A stretch of DNA of 64,000 nt from AWTP1-13 sp963770295 (GTDB lineage: Bacteria > Pseudomonadota > Alphaproteobacteria > Rhizobiales > Hyphomicrobiaceae): positions 124,001 to 188,000 of the forward strand of contig CAVYPA010000015.1 of NCBI GenBank assembly GCA_963770295.1, written 5' to 3'. Shown piece by piece: positions 1 through 8,305 of this stretch. Both the position numbers and the translations under genes were made by a program. The notes under the pieces are model-generated. The model had not been told where the DNA came from. It saw nothing but the letters and a program-made list of their open reading frames with translations, and searched no databases. How positions within the stretch are numbered: the first letter of the stretch is position 1; every line of letters starts with the position of its first letter.

Positions 1-574
1 CAAAAATCGTTAGCGCAAGTGCCGTGGCGGGCATGAATGGTGCCAAAAACGCTGCGCCGGTGTAGAGCAGCGTGCTGGCGACGCTCCTAACTAGAGTTGC
101 TCGCCGGAATGGAGGTTGCTTTCGGTCGTTCTCCGGAAGGCGACCAAGATGAAAGCGTAGCAAACTGAAGACGGCTGAGCTCAGAGCGAGAATAAGGGCA
201 TAAAAAGAAATGGCGCGCGGCAAGAGCGGATGCTCACCGAGGAAGCTGGTCGCCAACGGGATCAGCGACATAAAGAACAAGAGCAGCAAGTTCATCCACA
301 TCAACTGGGGCGAGCCACGGCGTGCCGCTGCGAGCAGTTGGTGATGATTGATCCACATGGTGCCGACGATACAAAAGCTCAGCGCGTAAACGGCCAGCTT
401 TGGCGCCAGCGGTGCCAAGAAATTCGACCAAACTTCGCCGTGGAACGCGGCCTCGGGCAGCTTCAGCTCGAGCACCATGATAGTTATGATGATGGCGAGG
501 ACCCCGTCGCTAAACGCAGCGAGGCGTTCCGTGCCCGGGCCTGCACTCTCAATGTCGCTCTGCTGAAGGTTCAT
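1..574 (-). CDS. TMEM175/DUF1211-family membrane protein, C-terminus cut by window edge
   Basis: The minus strand reads without a stop from an ATG at 574 to the window edge, giving about 191 residues; the stop lies outside. The N-terminus reads MNLQQSDIES, followed at about residues 15-35 by the signature ERLAAFSDGVLAIIIT and then MVLELKLPE. This FSDGVxAIxxT pattern marks the first helix of the TMEM175/DUF1211 family, proton-activated potassium channels of the inner membrane. Further hydrophobic segments follow (for example LAVYALSFCIVGTMWINHH, about residues 60-78, and LMWMNLLLLFFMSLIPLAT). The WxNHH element is also typical of the family. The next gene upstream on this strand begins its own unit, so this one appears monocistronic. 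Family assignment is firm; the role in this organism is unknown. Confidence 0.8.
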   Translation of the reverse strand, partial: MNLQQSDIESAGPGTERLAAFSDGVLAIIITIMVLELKLPEAAFHGEVWSNFLAPLAPKLAVYALSFCIVGTMWINHHQLLAAARRGSPQLMWMNLLLLFFMSLIPLATSFLGEHPLLPRAISFYALILALSSAVFSLLRFHLGRLPENDRKQPPFRRATLVRSVASTLLYTGAAFLAPFMPATALALTIF

Positions 575-865
575 CACAGCCCCTCCGTATTCAAACCATA
601 GTTTGGGTAAGCGAATATGGTTCAGCGGCAATCTGTACTACCCGCCCGCGCCTGCGTGAAGTCGTCGACACGAAGGCGGGAGGGTCGAAGGCTACCGTTG
701 CATGCGCCCAGCCAGAAGGGACGATCTGCTTCAACCTCGCCCGTCAATGCCTTCGGCGCCCTACAGCGACGGACGTGACACGCGCAGTCGCCCACTGAAA
801 ACGTTGTAATATAGATCCTCTCGCGAGCGCTGTTGGACAATCGGACAATCGCACGAGGCTCGTGG

Positions 866-2416
866 CTAACTAAGAGGGAGTTCGAGCGAGCATCTAAGCC
901 CATCCTGCCGAAAGTCGAACACCGTCTCGCCGTCTCCTACGAAACACTGCTCAATGAGGATGGAACCAAACCCCTTGCGCTGGGGCGCAGTAACCGGCGG
1001 CCCGGCGCTCTCCCGCCAGGACAACCTCACCTTGCGGTCGCTGCCGTTGCCGAGTAGCTCCCAGATCACATGAACCCGCCCGGTGCCATTCGAGAGCGCG
1101 CCATATTTGGCGGCATTGGTCGCGAGTTCGTGCAAACACATGGTGAGCATCAAAGAGCTCTTCGCAGGCAGCGCCACGTTTGGACCCGCGACAATGATCC
1201 TGTCATGGCGGTTCGCCTCGAAGGGTTTCAGGGCGCGCCTAACCACCTCGCCCAACGGCGCCTGATCCCAATTCTCAACGGTCAGCAGGTCATTTGCCTC
1301 GCCGAGTGCGTGCAGGCGGGCCAGGAAGGCGTGCAGTTCGTCAGACGGCGTATTGCGCAACGTTTGGCCGGCAATGGCCTGCACCGTGGCCAGTGTGTTT
1401 TTGATGCGATGCATGCTCTCGTTGAGCAGCAACTCTTTCGTGTCCTCGGCGCGTAAACGCTCCGTGCTGAAGCCAAGTTGTCGGGCGATCGTGACAGCAA
1501 GGTCGATGTCGGCCTCTGTGAAAACATAGGGCATGGGGTAGTACGCCATGAACTTGCCGACGAGCTCGCCCCTTGCGATCAGCGGTATAAAAGCCAGCGC
1601 CCTTATTCCTTCCACTTTCACCGTCGCTTTCAACGAAGCGTCGAGCTCAGCGCGGTCGATATCGTCGATCCAGATCGGCTGCAGGTCCTTGCTGTCTCGC
1701 GTCCATGGTGAATGCCCTTCGACCGCCCGCCGATATGCCTCCGACAAGCCGCGCCAGGCGACAAATTTCATTGTCCCAGCACGATCGAACATCAGGATCG
1801 ACGCTCGCTCGCAGCCTAACGCCCTAACAATGGCGTCGAGGGCAGCCTCATAGACATCAGTGACAGATGCCGCGCGAAAAAGCCTGTCGGTGAATTGGTA
1901 CAGCGCCGTCTGGACCTTCTCGCTGCGTTTGCGCTGCGTGATGTCACGCGCAATCTTGGATGCGCCAACGACCGTGCCGGCGGTATCCATGATCGGCGAT
2001 ACCGTCAGCGCTATTTCTATGCGCCGCCCGTCCTTGCATTGACGAACGGTCTCATAGTGATCAAGGCGCTCTCCGCGCTTGATGCCTGCAAGTATGCCGA
2101 GCTCTTCATCCTGGCGCTCGGACGGGATGAGAATGGTAATCGGCTTGCCGATTGCCTCTTCGGCCTCGTATCCAAAGAGCTTCTTCGCCCCCTGGTTCCA
2201 AGTTGCGATGATGCCGTTGAGGTCTTCGCTGATGATGGCGTCGTCCGAAAACTCGACGATCGCAGCCAGGCGCTGGGCATGGCTCTGGCCAAGCGCCTCA
2301 ATCGTCGCGCGCATCCCCTCGTGCAGCCGGTGGGCCAGTCCGCCAAGTACTCCTGATCGCTCGGCGTGGCTGCTGCCTTCAGGTTCCTGCTCGTCGTGGA
2401 TTTTCCCTATGCTCAT
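866..2416 (-). CDS. PAS-GAF sensor histidine kinase of the HWE/HisKA_2 type
   Basis: A 516-residue soluble sensor kinase. A PAS/PAC domain occupies about residues 45-165 (IVEFSDDAIISEDLNGIIAT; PAC end GASKIARDITQRKRSE). A GAF domain follows at about 170-320. The phosphoacceptor region reads NESMHRIKNTLATVQAIAG, with the likely phosphorylated His near residue 336. An HWE-type ATPase domain closes the protein (HELATNAAKYGALS as N-box, GFGSILIEQ as G-box). There is no membrane segment, so the signal is probably cytoplasmic (redox, ligand or light). HWE/HisKA_2 kinases commonly feed PhyR-type response regulators in the alphaproteobacterial general stress response. A nepR gene lies 1.3 kb away, but the link is inference. 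No response regulator is adjacent. Confidence 0.9.
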   Translation of the reverse strand: MSIGKIHDEQEPEGSSHAERSGVLGGLAHRLHEGMRATIEALGQSHAQRLAAIVEFSDDAIISEDLNGIIATWNQGAKKLFGYEAEEAIGKPITILIPSERQDEELGILAGIKRGERLDHYETVRQCKDGRRIEIALTVSPIMDTAGTVVGASKIARDITQRKRSEKVQTALYQFTDRLFRAASVTDVYEAALDAIVRALGCERASILMFDRAGTMKFVAWRGLSEAYRRAVEGHSPWTRDSKDLQPIWIDDIDRAELDASLKATVKVEGIRALAFIPLIARGELVGKFMAYYPMPYVFTEADIDLAVTIARQLGFSTERLRAEDTKELLLNESMHRIKNTLATVQAIAGQTLRNTPSDELHAFLARLHALGEANDLLTVENWDQAPLGEVVRRALKPFEANRHDRIIVAGPNVALPAKSSLMLTMCLHELATNAAKYGALSNGTGRVHVIWELLGNGSDRKVRLSWRESAGPPVTAPQRKGFGSILIEQCFVGDGETVFDFRQDGLRCSLELPLS

Positions 2417-2602
2417 CGGGACTGCAGAGTTTTCCCTGACCCCTTGAGATTAAGCGTCTTGAGTTGATCCAGTCAACGCGCCCGCCGCCATCGCTGCAGT
2501 GCAGCGATGGCGAGAAGTCGCGAACGCGGCGACCCCCAGCTGTGGAAAAAGGCCAGCGGAATGAGGGCCTCACCGGCGAACATGGTTAGAAATCTTACGC
2601 TG

Positions 2603-3268
2603 TCACCTGTCGTCCGGGGTGAGGTAGGCACCGTTCGAGCTTCTGACCAACCCCTTGCGGTCAATGATGGTGACGGCGCCCCGCCGATGGGTAATCCATC
2701 CCCTGCGTTCAAGTTCCTGCAGCGCAATTGTTACGCCAGGTCTTGCGGTGCCGAGCATGACCCCGAGGAACTCGTGAGTAAGTGGGATTTCATGGTGATC
2801 AAGGCGATCATCTGCCAGAAGCAGCCAGCGCGCCAACCGTTCCTCGATCTTGTGGCGCCCATTGGATAGCGCCGTGTCCGCCATCTGGATCATGAACTGG
2901 TGAGCGTAATGCAACAAGCTCTGATGCAAGGTGACGCTTACCCTAATCGCCTCCCGCAAATGAGTCGCCGAGAGGCGCTGGGCTGAGCCGGCAACCTGGA
3001 TGAAGGTCTCGTGCCGGGGCCGTTCGGTAGTCCCCATGACGATGGGGGCACCCGTCACTCCTTCGCGCCCAATGATCCCGATTTCCAGAGCGTGCGCGCC
3101 GTCGGCGACGATCGAGGCGATGCCACCCTCGAGGAAATAGACATGATCAATGCGCTTATTGCGTGGATGCAGCTGCTTGCGAACAGGAAGCTCAATTGCT
3201 TCAAGGTTGGGTTCGAGCAGGCCAAAGTCGGCACGCGATAGGCGTGCCAAAATACGGTTTGGCGACAC
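2603..3268 (-). CDS. Crp/Fnr-family transcriptional regulator
   Basis: A 221-residue protein starting at GTG 3268. The N-terminal half (about 20-130) is a cyclic-nucleotide-binding-like beta-roll (DHVYFLEGGIASIV, EIGIIGREGVTG). The C-terminal half (about 145-215) is a winged helix of the Crp type with HEFLGVMLGTARPGVTIALQ as the recognition region. There is no N-terminal cysteine cluster, so it is not a classical oxygen-sensing Fnr. The sequence resembles the short Crp/Fnr proteins that are numerous in Bradyrhizobium, whose ligands are mostly unknown. It sits between the HWE kinase and the EcfG promoter/nepR element; both it and the kinase are on the minus strand but 186 bases apart, so co-transcription is uncertain. 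Confidence 0.88.
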   Translation of the reverse strand: MSPNRILARLSRADFGLLEPNLEAIELPVRKQLHPRNKRIDHVYFLEGGIASIVADGAHALEIGIIGREGVTGAPIVMGTTERPRHETFIQVAGSAQRLSATHLREAIRVSVTLHQSLLHYAHQFMIQMADTALSNGRHKIEERLARWLLLADDRLDHHEIPLTHEFLGVMLGTARPGVTIALQELERRGWITHRRGAVTIIDRKGLVRSSNGAYLTPDDR

Positions 3269-3519
3269 GTGGCAACTTTCGGTGCGGCTAGGCGCGAAGT
3301 GACAGAGCCAGACGACCTATTTGATTCTGGTCGAGATGCCTCGAGCCGTCGATCAATCCTTCAGGCGCAGCAAGCGTGATGATCGACTGGAAAAGGTCTC
3401 GCCCGCGTAGCGACGGCGGCGCAGATGCTGCGATAATCACCCAACTCTACTCCCGCAGGCCGGCGGTGTCAAAAGTCAGTAGCTCCATCCACCGGCTAAA
3501 GACGGCGCTGGGATGTGAT

Positions 3520-3539
3520 GCGCGGTCCCGCGCTTTTTT
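3520..3539 (+). terminator. Rho-independent terminator-like hairpin
   Basis: GCGCG (3520-3524), four-base loop, CGCGC (3529-3533), followed directly by six T residues. This is the best intrinsic-terminator shape in the window and is oriented for the plus strand. No plus-strand protein gene ends just upstream, so it may end a small untranslated RNA or be fortuitous. The rest of 3269-3600 holds nothing I recognise. Confidence 0.45.
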
Positions 3540-3600
3540 ATGCGCGCGATCTGAGTGCTGCAGCTTAGCCGAGAGTTGTTAGATTTGATACAATGGAGTG

Positions 3601-3625
3601 GGAACGCGGCTAGCGCCCACTCGTT
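3601..3625 (+). promoter_or_regulatory. EcfG-type (general stress sigma factor) promoter of nepR
   Basis: GGAAC at 3601-3605 is followed after exactly 16 bases by CGTT at 3622-3625. This matches the alphaproteobacterial EcfG consensus GGAAC-N16/17-CGTT. It lies about 117 bases upstream of the nepR start and on the same strand. Known nepR/ecfG loci are autoregulated through such a promoter. I checked by eye for other GGAAC/CGTT pairs at this spacing on both strands of the window and found none, which supports specificity. Confidence 0.75.
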
Positions 3626-3741
3626 ACCGCTACAGGCCCCGTCCCACCGGACGCCGCAACTGTCGCCGGGATAGCGATCCAGCTCAATTAGACTGCTCGA
3701 AAAGCGCACCGACCGCGGGTGGTCGGAGCGACGGAGGTGCC

Positions 3742-3948
3742 ATGCTGCCGAGGATGCACAAACCATTCGACCTTATTGGTATCCACCTACGTGAGGTCTG
3801 GTCAGATGTCGTCACGGCCCCACTTCCGGATAGCCTGCGGTGCTTACTTGATACGCTGAGCCAGGTAGAAGCGACGAAGCCGCAAGTGGCAGCGGGCCCC
3901 CTTGACACCTGCCGCAGCGCCACCACGGTTTTGCGTGCTCGAGAATAG
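3742..3948 (+). CDS. nepR: NepR-family anti-sigma factor
   Basis: A 68-residue protein beginning at ATG 3742, with GGAGG five bases upstream; the frame is open further upstream but this start has the ribosome site. Residues 9-35 carry the NepR core: DLIGIHLREVWSDVV, then PLPDSLRCLLDTL and a trailing VEA. Known family members share the pattern IGxxLRxxYxxVxxEPVPDxxxxLLxxL, so nearly all the core positions match; Trp replaces the usual Tyr and AP replaces EP. NepR sequesters the ECF sigma factor EcfG until phosphorylated PhyR binds it. Neither phyR nor ecfG is in this window, so this copy appears to be an orphan or a paralogue of the main locus. The EcfG-type promoter upstream implies positive feedback or induction under stress. 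Confidence 0.75.
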   Translation: MLPRMHKPFDLIGIHLREVWSDVVTAPLPDSLRCLLDTLSQVEATKPQVAAGPLDTCRSATTVLRARE

Positions 3949-4202
3949 CGGAAGGCAACGTGTTCCTCGAGTTCCCCTCCCCCGGCTGAGGTCGTTGGAG
4001 CCTTTCTCCTCTATGCGGACGGGTTATGAAAAGACTCGGGGTTGGTGCGGCGACGAATCCGCTTTCTACTTTTCAAGTGCTTTGCTGCAAGTGCTTAGGT
4101 CGCAAAGGCACTAAGCGCAAGTCTACCAGTTGGTCGACGCTTGGCCGGAATCGAGGGCGCTGCTGACAGGACCGGGATGCGAGGGCTGCCCTTGACTGCT
4201 TC

Positions 4203-4412
4203 TCAGCAGCGCCGCGTACCGCCGCAGGGGTTGGCGCTGGCTTTAGGTGAGTCAGAAACGCCATACGCCTCGAACAGGTGAGTGTCGACCGGGCACCAAT
4301 GTTCTGGATCCGCGCTGGCCACTAGCGATCGGAAGATCGCGACCATGTCTGGCGCAGTTTGATAGCGCGACAGCGAGTTGGCGTCGAGCGGCGCAATAGC
4401 CGTCACCATCAA
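4203..4412 (-). pseudogene. Possible phage terminase small-subunit-like remnant
   Basis: A 69-residue frame containing RYQTAPDMVAIFRSLV followed by DPEHWCPVDTHLFEAY. The stretch resembles the region of P27-type phage terminase small subunits in which an aspartate-proline-glutamate-histidine segment precedes an LLxAY helix. The usual remainder of the protein is missing and the downstream sequence degenerates. No other phage gene is near. Treat as a weak, partial similarity; the ORF could also be chance. Confidence 0.3.
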
Positions 4413-4456
4413 GCGCTCACCACATTCACGATCGTGCCAGTCACGTTAACCCGGCC

Positions 4457-6001
4457 TTATTTAGACGGGAAACCTCTCGCAATCCGAACAACTCCGTAGG
4501 TACCGTTTGTCCAGACTAGGTCGCCACAAACCGCCACCCGTGTCAGGGTGGCTACGTTTAAAGTGACCAGATAGTCGGCCGGGTGCTCCGAGAGTCTGCC
4601 ACAATCGCCTTCGAAGACCGCCTTCCGCCAGCGCACCAAACGATACCAGCGCGCAATATCAGCCTTCTGTGTAGGAACAAACTTGTAGCTGATCAGCGTC
4701 GGGCGGTCGATAAGCCGTTCAAAGGCTAGCCAGGGTACCGTCCAATCAGTTTTTTTTGTCGGTTCGATCACCACAGTCGCATCAGGCGGAGTATTACCTC
4801 GCAGCCAGGCAACAAGCTCGCGTTCATTTGGCGTCAGCATTCGTGTAAGAGGAAGTTGGGGGGACAATAGAGCATGGGCAAAGGACGTTGCGCGTGGCAC
4901 GGCAAATCCGATCCCGACTGCCAGCATGATGATTACCAGCGTGCGAGCACCATCCCTTCTGAGCGCTTGGCGCAGCCAAAGCGCGCCGAGCATTATCGTG
5001 AGCAGCAGAATCAAGGAGTTGGGACGAAACAGGATGAGCGGTCCGAGGAGATACGTATGACGATCGAAATAGGACAGTACGAATGACAGTATCAAATACG
5101 TATACATAACGAGCAGCCAACGTGCGAGCGCGCGGCGCTCGGAATCTTGTTCCTGCCACGCCAGAATCGCCACCAAGCAAGTCGCCGCTACCATCCAACT
5201 GATCCCGGGTAACCATGCGTGCAGCTGGCCCGAGAAAGGAGCGACATGATGAGGATTGCGAAACGCCGAATAGATCTGGTTGATCGTCAAATCCAGGTCC
5301 GAGATGTTCGGCATTGGGGCAATGAACCACTCATAGAGAAGGATCGCGAGAATCGGCAGGCAGAGCACCGTGTATGTTAAGAGCGCGCCGCCCATGCGAA
5401 GGACGTTTCCGGTCTTGAGTCCGATGAGCCCGATCACGGCGACAGCCCAGAAGCCGCCAACCAGGAAATGAAGGTAGGTAGCGACGGCGGCGACGCCGAC
5501 GGCGGCCAAATCTTTGTCACGCCAGGCCAAGCCGATTGATGCGAAGATCGCCGCATAGGCAAAGACCTTGCCCTCAACGCCAGCGAACAGCCATTCTGCG
5601 GCGAAATAGCATTGCCCAACCAAGACGAACAGCATGAGTGCAATGAGGGTCTCGGTCCGCGACAGTTTCAAGCATCGAGCCAAATAAGAAAACGCAATTG
5701 CGTAGGCAACAATCGCGGCGAACCGCAGGGTGATCAACGCAATGTCATAGCCGAAAAGGACGACCGTGCCACCAAGAATGGCGAAACTCGCAAAACGGGC
5801 CACGCTGTGATCGAAGGCGGCGTGATTTGGACCGAATTGCTCGGGACGGACCGATCGCAATCCCAAATCAAAATAGTGAACTTCGTTCCCACCCCAACCA
5901 GCAAACGGTTCGATTTGCAATGTTAGCACGACCGCGACAGCCAGCGCGGTCCATACAAAAGCATTTGATCGCTCAAGCGGAGCCAACAATCCGTCGAGCA
6001 T
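4457..6001 (-). CDS. Polytopic membrane protein with a C-terminal extracytoplasmic domain (DUF6798-like)
   Basis: A 514-residue protein with about ten to twelve hydrophobic segments in residues 15-385 (for example FVWTALAVAVVLTLQIEPF near the N-terminus and LILLLTIMLGALWLRQAL near 340). A soluble C-terminal domain of about 125 residues follows (NERELVAWLRGNTPPDATVV; FERLIDRPTLISYKFVP). The multi-span membrane part with a following small globular domain recalls GT-C-type glycosyltransferases and the DUF6798 family of uncharacterised proteins. I see no clear catalytic DxD in the first loop. It is isolated on the minus strand, followed by 508 bases without a clear intact gene. Function unknown; involvement in surface glycan or lipid transfer is a guess from topology. 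Confidence 0.75.
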   Translation of the reverse strand: MLDGLLAPLERSNAFVWTALAVAVVLTLQIEPFAGWGGNEVHYFDLGLRSVRPEQFGPNHAAFDHSVARFASFAILGGTVVLFGYDIALITLRFAAIVAYAIAFSYLARCLKLSRTETLIALMLFVLVGQCYFAAEWLFAGVEGKVFAYAAIFASIGLAWRDKDLAAVGVAAVATYLHFLVGGFWAVAVIGLIGLKTGNVLRMGGALLTYTVLCLPILAILLYEWFIAPMPNISDLDLTINQIYSAFRNPHHVAPFSGQLHAWLPGISWMVAATCLVAILAWQEQDSERRALARWLLVMYTYLILSFVLSYFDRHTYLLGPLILFRPNSLILLLTIMLGALWLRQALRRDGARTLVIIMLAVGIGFAVPRATSFAHALLSPQLPLTRMLTPNERELVAWLRGNTPPDATVVIEPTKKTDWTVPWLAFERLIDRPTLISYKFVPTQKADIARWYRLVRWRKAVFEGDCGRLSEHPADYLVTLNVATLTRVAVCGDLVWTNGTYGVVRIARGFPSK

Positions 6002-6249
6002 GTGTTTGTCCGGACTCCCCGGATGAATTCTGAACCGGGGCAGATTGTAGCGATTTCTGCACTACCTGGAAATCCCACCCGAGTGCCAGCGCTGCCTTGG
6101 GCTCAACGTGTGACGCCGGCCCACACCGCAATGACCAGCCCGCGTTTCTTTGGGGCCCTCGATGTGGGATTTTCATTTGGTTGACCGCGCTACGGCCTGA
6201 GCTTGTTCCAAGAACGCGTCGACGCGCGACGGCGCAGGGAAGCCTTGGA

Positions 6250-6437
6250 ATGTCGGGCACCTATACCGTCAGTGGAAATGTTCTGACCATCAAGGTTGAG
6301 GCGAGCACGTATCCCAACTCCGAAGGCACCGAGCAGAAGCGAAGATCATGCATTTCAGCGACGACGAGCTTCGCAACAGCAATCAGGCGCCGACCAATGC
6401 AGGAGGTGGAACGGCAGGATGGCTGCGAAGCGCCTAA
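6250..6437 (+). pseudogene. Lipocalin-like protein remnant, 5'-truncated and frameshifted
   Basis: From 6250 one frame reads SGTYTVSGNVLTIKVEAS, then YPNSEGTEQKR. At about 6341 the coherent reading moves to another frame: KIMHFSDDELRNSNQAP, then NAGGGTAGWLRSA and a stop at 6435-6437. Together these match the C-terminal half of the small lipocalin-like family (GTYxVSG, WxGTEQKR, GDELxxxNP, GGTAxxxxRR). The N-terminal half is not recognisable upstream. The rest of 6002-6693 holds nothing I recognise apart from the ribosome site of the next gene. Confidence 0.65.
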
Positions 6438-6693
6438 AGTAACGCGGCTATCCGCCATGTGGGGGCGCTGCGTGTCTTGAAGAGGGTAGCGCGCCTGTCG
6501 CGTGCCGTATCAGTGAAACCAGATGCTCCGGGTCCGATCAATCCGTATGCAAGCTGTGCTCCAGATCACAGCGGCGGTGAACCCGTGCGTTAGCTTAGCC
6601 GTGCGTCTGCCTAATTCCAGGTGACGACGGCGTCGGTGGCGAAATCTTCCCCAGGCGCAGGATGATCTGTCCAATGGATTTAGGAGGGAAATC

Positions 6694-7881
6694 ATGACTC
6701 AAACCAATCGTAGAGCATTTCTAGGGGGACTGATTCTTGCGACCGGAGGTCTTGCCGCATCGCAATCGTCGGCGGCTGGCAATGACGGACATGCGTTGGG
6801 CTATGATGTGGCGCCAGCAACAGACCACATGACATTGATTCCTCGCCGCACGGGTGATCCCGTAACGTTCACGGCCTCGCTCGACAAGTCCGCGATCAAA
6901 GCCACTTCGGGCGGTTGGGCTCGCGACATCACCAGCAAAGCTCTCCCAATAGCTACCAACATCGCCGGAGCCCACCTTTATCTCAACCCCGGCGGGGTTC
7001 GCGAGATGCACTGGCATAATGCGGCGGAGTGGGCCTATATCTTGGCTGGTCACTGTCAGGTAACAGTCGTCGATCCACAAGGAGAAACCGAGGTCGCCAA
7101 TTACGCTCCCGGAGACCTATGGTATTTCCCCAAGGCACATGCCCACGCGATCCAAACGATAGGATCTGAACCGTGCCATGCCATCCTGGCCTTCGACGAT
7201 GGCTTGTATGGAGAGCACGGAACATTTGGCTTGAGCGATTGGATTAGTAGATTGGATCCTGAGCTGCTTTCGCAGGCGCTGGCCCTGCCGAAGGACCTCG
7301 CAACTAAGATCCCGATGGGTGAAGTTTACATCAAGCAAGGAGAGGTGATTGCGCGGGACAGTGCGAAGGCACAAGCTACGCAAGTGCTCGATCAAACCCG
7401 AACGCATCGCTATCGGCTGATGGCTCAGAAACCTCGCATCAAATCGCCCGGTGGTACTATTCATGTTGCGTCGGCACACGAATATCCAATATCCACGACG
7501 ATCACCGCGGTAATTACCAAGCTGCACCCGGGCGCCATCCATGCGCCGCACTGGCACCCCAATGCCAACGAGTGGCACTACGTTGCAAAGGGACGCACGC
7601 GCGTGACCCTATTTGCAACAGACAAGAGGATGGCGGTCGCGGAACTCTCGGTCGGTGATTGCGCCTATATTCCACAGGGATGCGGACATACCGTGCAAAA
7701 TATTGGTTCGGAAGAATGTGAGATTGTCGGCGTTCTCGATAGCGGCACCTATTCGGAGGCCTTGTTGTCCGATTGGTTAACGCATGTCCCTCGCCAACTG
7801 CTTGCCAATAATCTTGGCCTGCCAGAGAAAACCTTCGCGACCATCAATCCGAGAAGATCTGCGATCGTATCCGCGACATGA
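6694..7881 (+). CDS. oxdC: Exported bicupin oxalate decarboxylase
   Basis: A 395-residue protein with AGGAGG just upstream. The first 28 residues look like a Tat signal (NRRAFLGGLILATGG, then small residues), so it is probably exported folded. Two cupin domains follow. The metal ligands are visible in each: His106, His108, Glu112 in MHWHNAAEW, and His286, His288, Glu293 in HWHPNANEW, with later His residues in AHAHAI and GCGHTV. This spacing (three then four residues before Glu) is that of OxdC. The catalytic lid, SENST in Bacillus OxdC, reads GEHGT here, keeping the Glu but not its neighbours. OxdC converts oxalate to formate and CO2 using Mn. No formate dehydrogenase or oxalate transporter is adjacent. 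Confidence 0.88.
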   Translation: MTQTNRRAFLGGLILATGGLAASQSSAAGNDGHALGYDVAPATDHMTLIPRRTGDPVTFTASLDKSAIKATSGGWARDITSKALPIATNIAGAHLYLNPGGVREMHWHNAAEWAYILAGHCQVTVVDPQGETEVANYAPGDLWYFPKAHAHAIQTIGSEPCHAILAFDDGLYGEHGTFGLSDWISRLDPELLSQALALPKDLATKIPMGEVYIKQGEVIARDSAKAQATQVLDQTRTHRYRLMAQKPRIKSPGGTIHVASAHEYPISTTITAVITKLHPGAIHAPHWHPNANEWHYVAKGRTRVTLFATDKRMAVAELSVGDCAYIPQGCGHTVQNIGSEECEIVGVLDSGTYSEALLSDWLTHVPRQLLANNLGLPEKTFATINPRRSAIVSAT

Positions 7882-7903
7882 GGTTTTCACGGGATCTCGC
7901 TGA

Positions 7904-7923
7904 GACACACGCTTGCGTGTGTC
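7904..7923. repeat. Perfect 9-bp inverted repeat after the oxalate decarboxylase gene
   Basis: GACACACGC and GCGTGTGTC separated by TT, 22 bases after the stop codon. There is no T-run, so it is not a classic intrinsic terminator; it may be a transcript-stabilising hairpin. Confidence 0.5.
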
Positions 7924-8098
7924 GGCCGCAAGCGGCGACCCGTTTTGTGGGGGCAATTCGACGCGCGCAAGCAGTAGCCGGCACGCGAAAAGATGACGGC
8001 TAGCCCGGCAGCCATGGGAAACGATACGATGTGGTCATTTCCTCGAGCGGCGAAATCATGCCCCTCTCATGTCTAGCAAGGCTAGCCCGGCCGTCACC

Positions 8099-8145
8099 GC
8101 GCGTAACCCAACAATATCTCCACGTCCGCTTGCTGGGTTACGCGC
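8099..8145. repeat. 15-bp inverted repeat in a gene-free stretch
   Basis: Arms 8099-8113 (GCGCGTAACCCAACA) and 8131-8145 (TGCTGGGTTACGCGC) pair with one mismatch around a 17-base loop. Hairpins built from GGGTTACGC/GCGTAACCC are known dispersed elements in Bradyrhizobium-type genomes, so this is probably one copy of a repetitive extragenic element. The rest of 7924-8649 contains a small PAS remnant and otherwise nothing I recognise. Confidence 0.55.
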
Positions 8146-8248
8146 GCAATGGGGCTCTCACAGTACCCATCGTAGAACCCGCCGCTATTGGTTGATCATT
8201 GGGCCTTGCCCTGCTCCTTATGTCTTCGCCGCGTATCACGCAGCCCTG

Positions 8249-8305
8249 TCAGCGAGCAATCTTTCGATTGATCTCGCAGGCAATTTTGGATGCGCCATAC
8301 GTGGC
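8249..8305 (-). pseudogene. Short PAS/PAC-domain remnant
   Basis: On the minus strand the sequence reads YGASKIACEINRKIAR and then a stop. The PAC end of the kinase at 866-2416 reads GASKIARDITQRKRSE, and the DNA of the two stretches is visibly similar. Only about 17 codons survive. It looks like debris of a second sensor kinase. Confidence 0.3.

Noticed and set aside
4203..4412. Prophage at 4 kb
   Set aside because: Only one weak terminase-like fragment; no capsid, integrase or other phage gene, so not called as a prophage.
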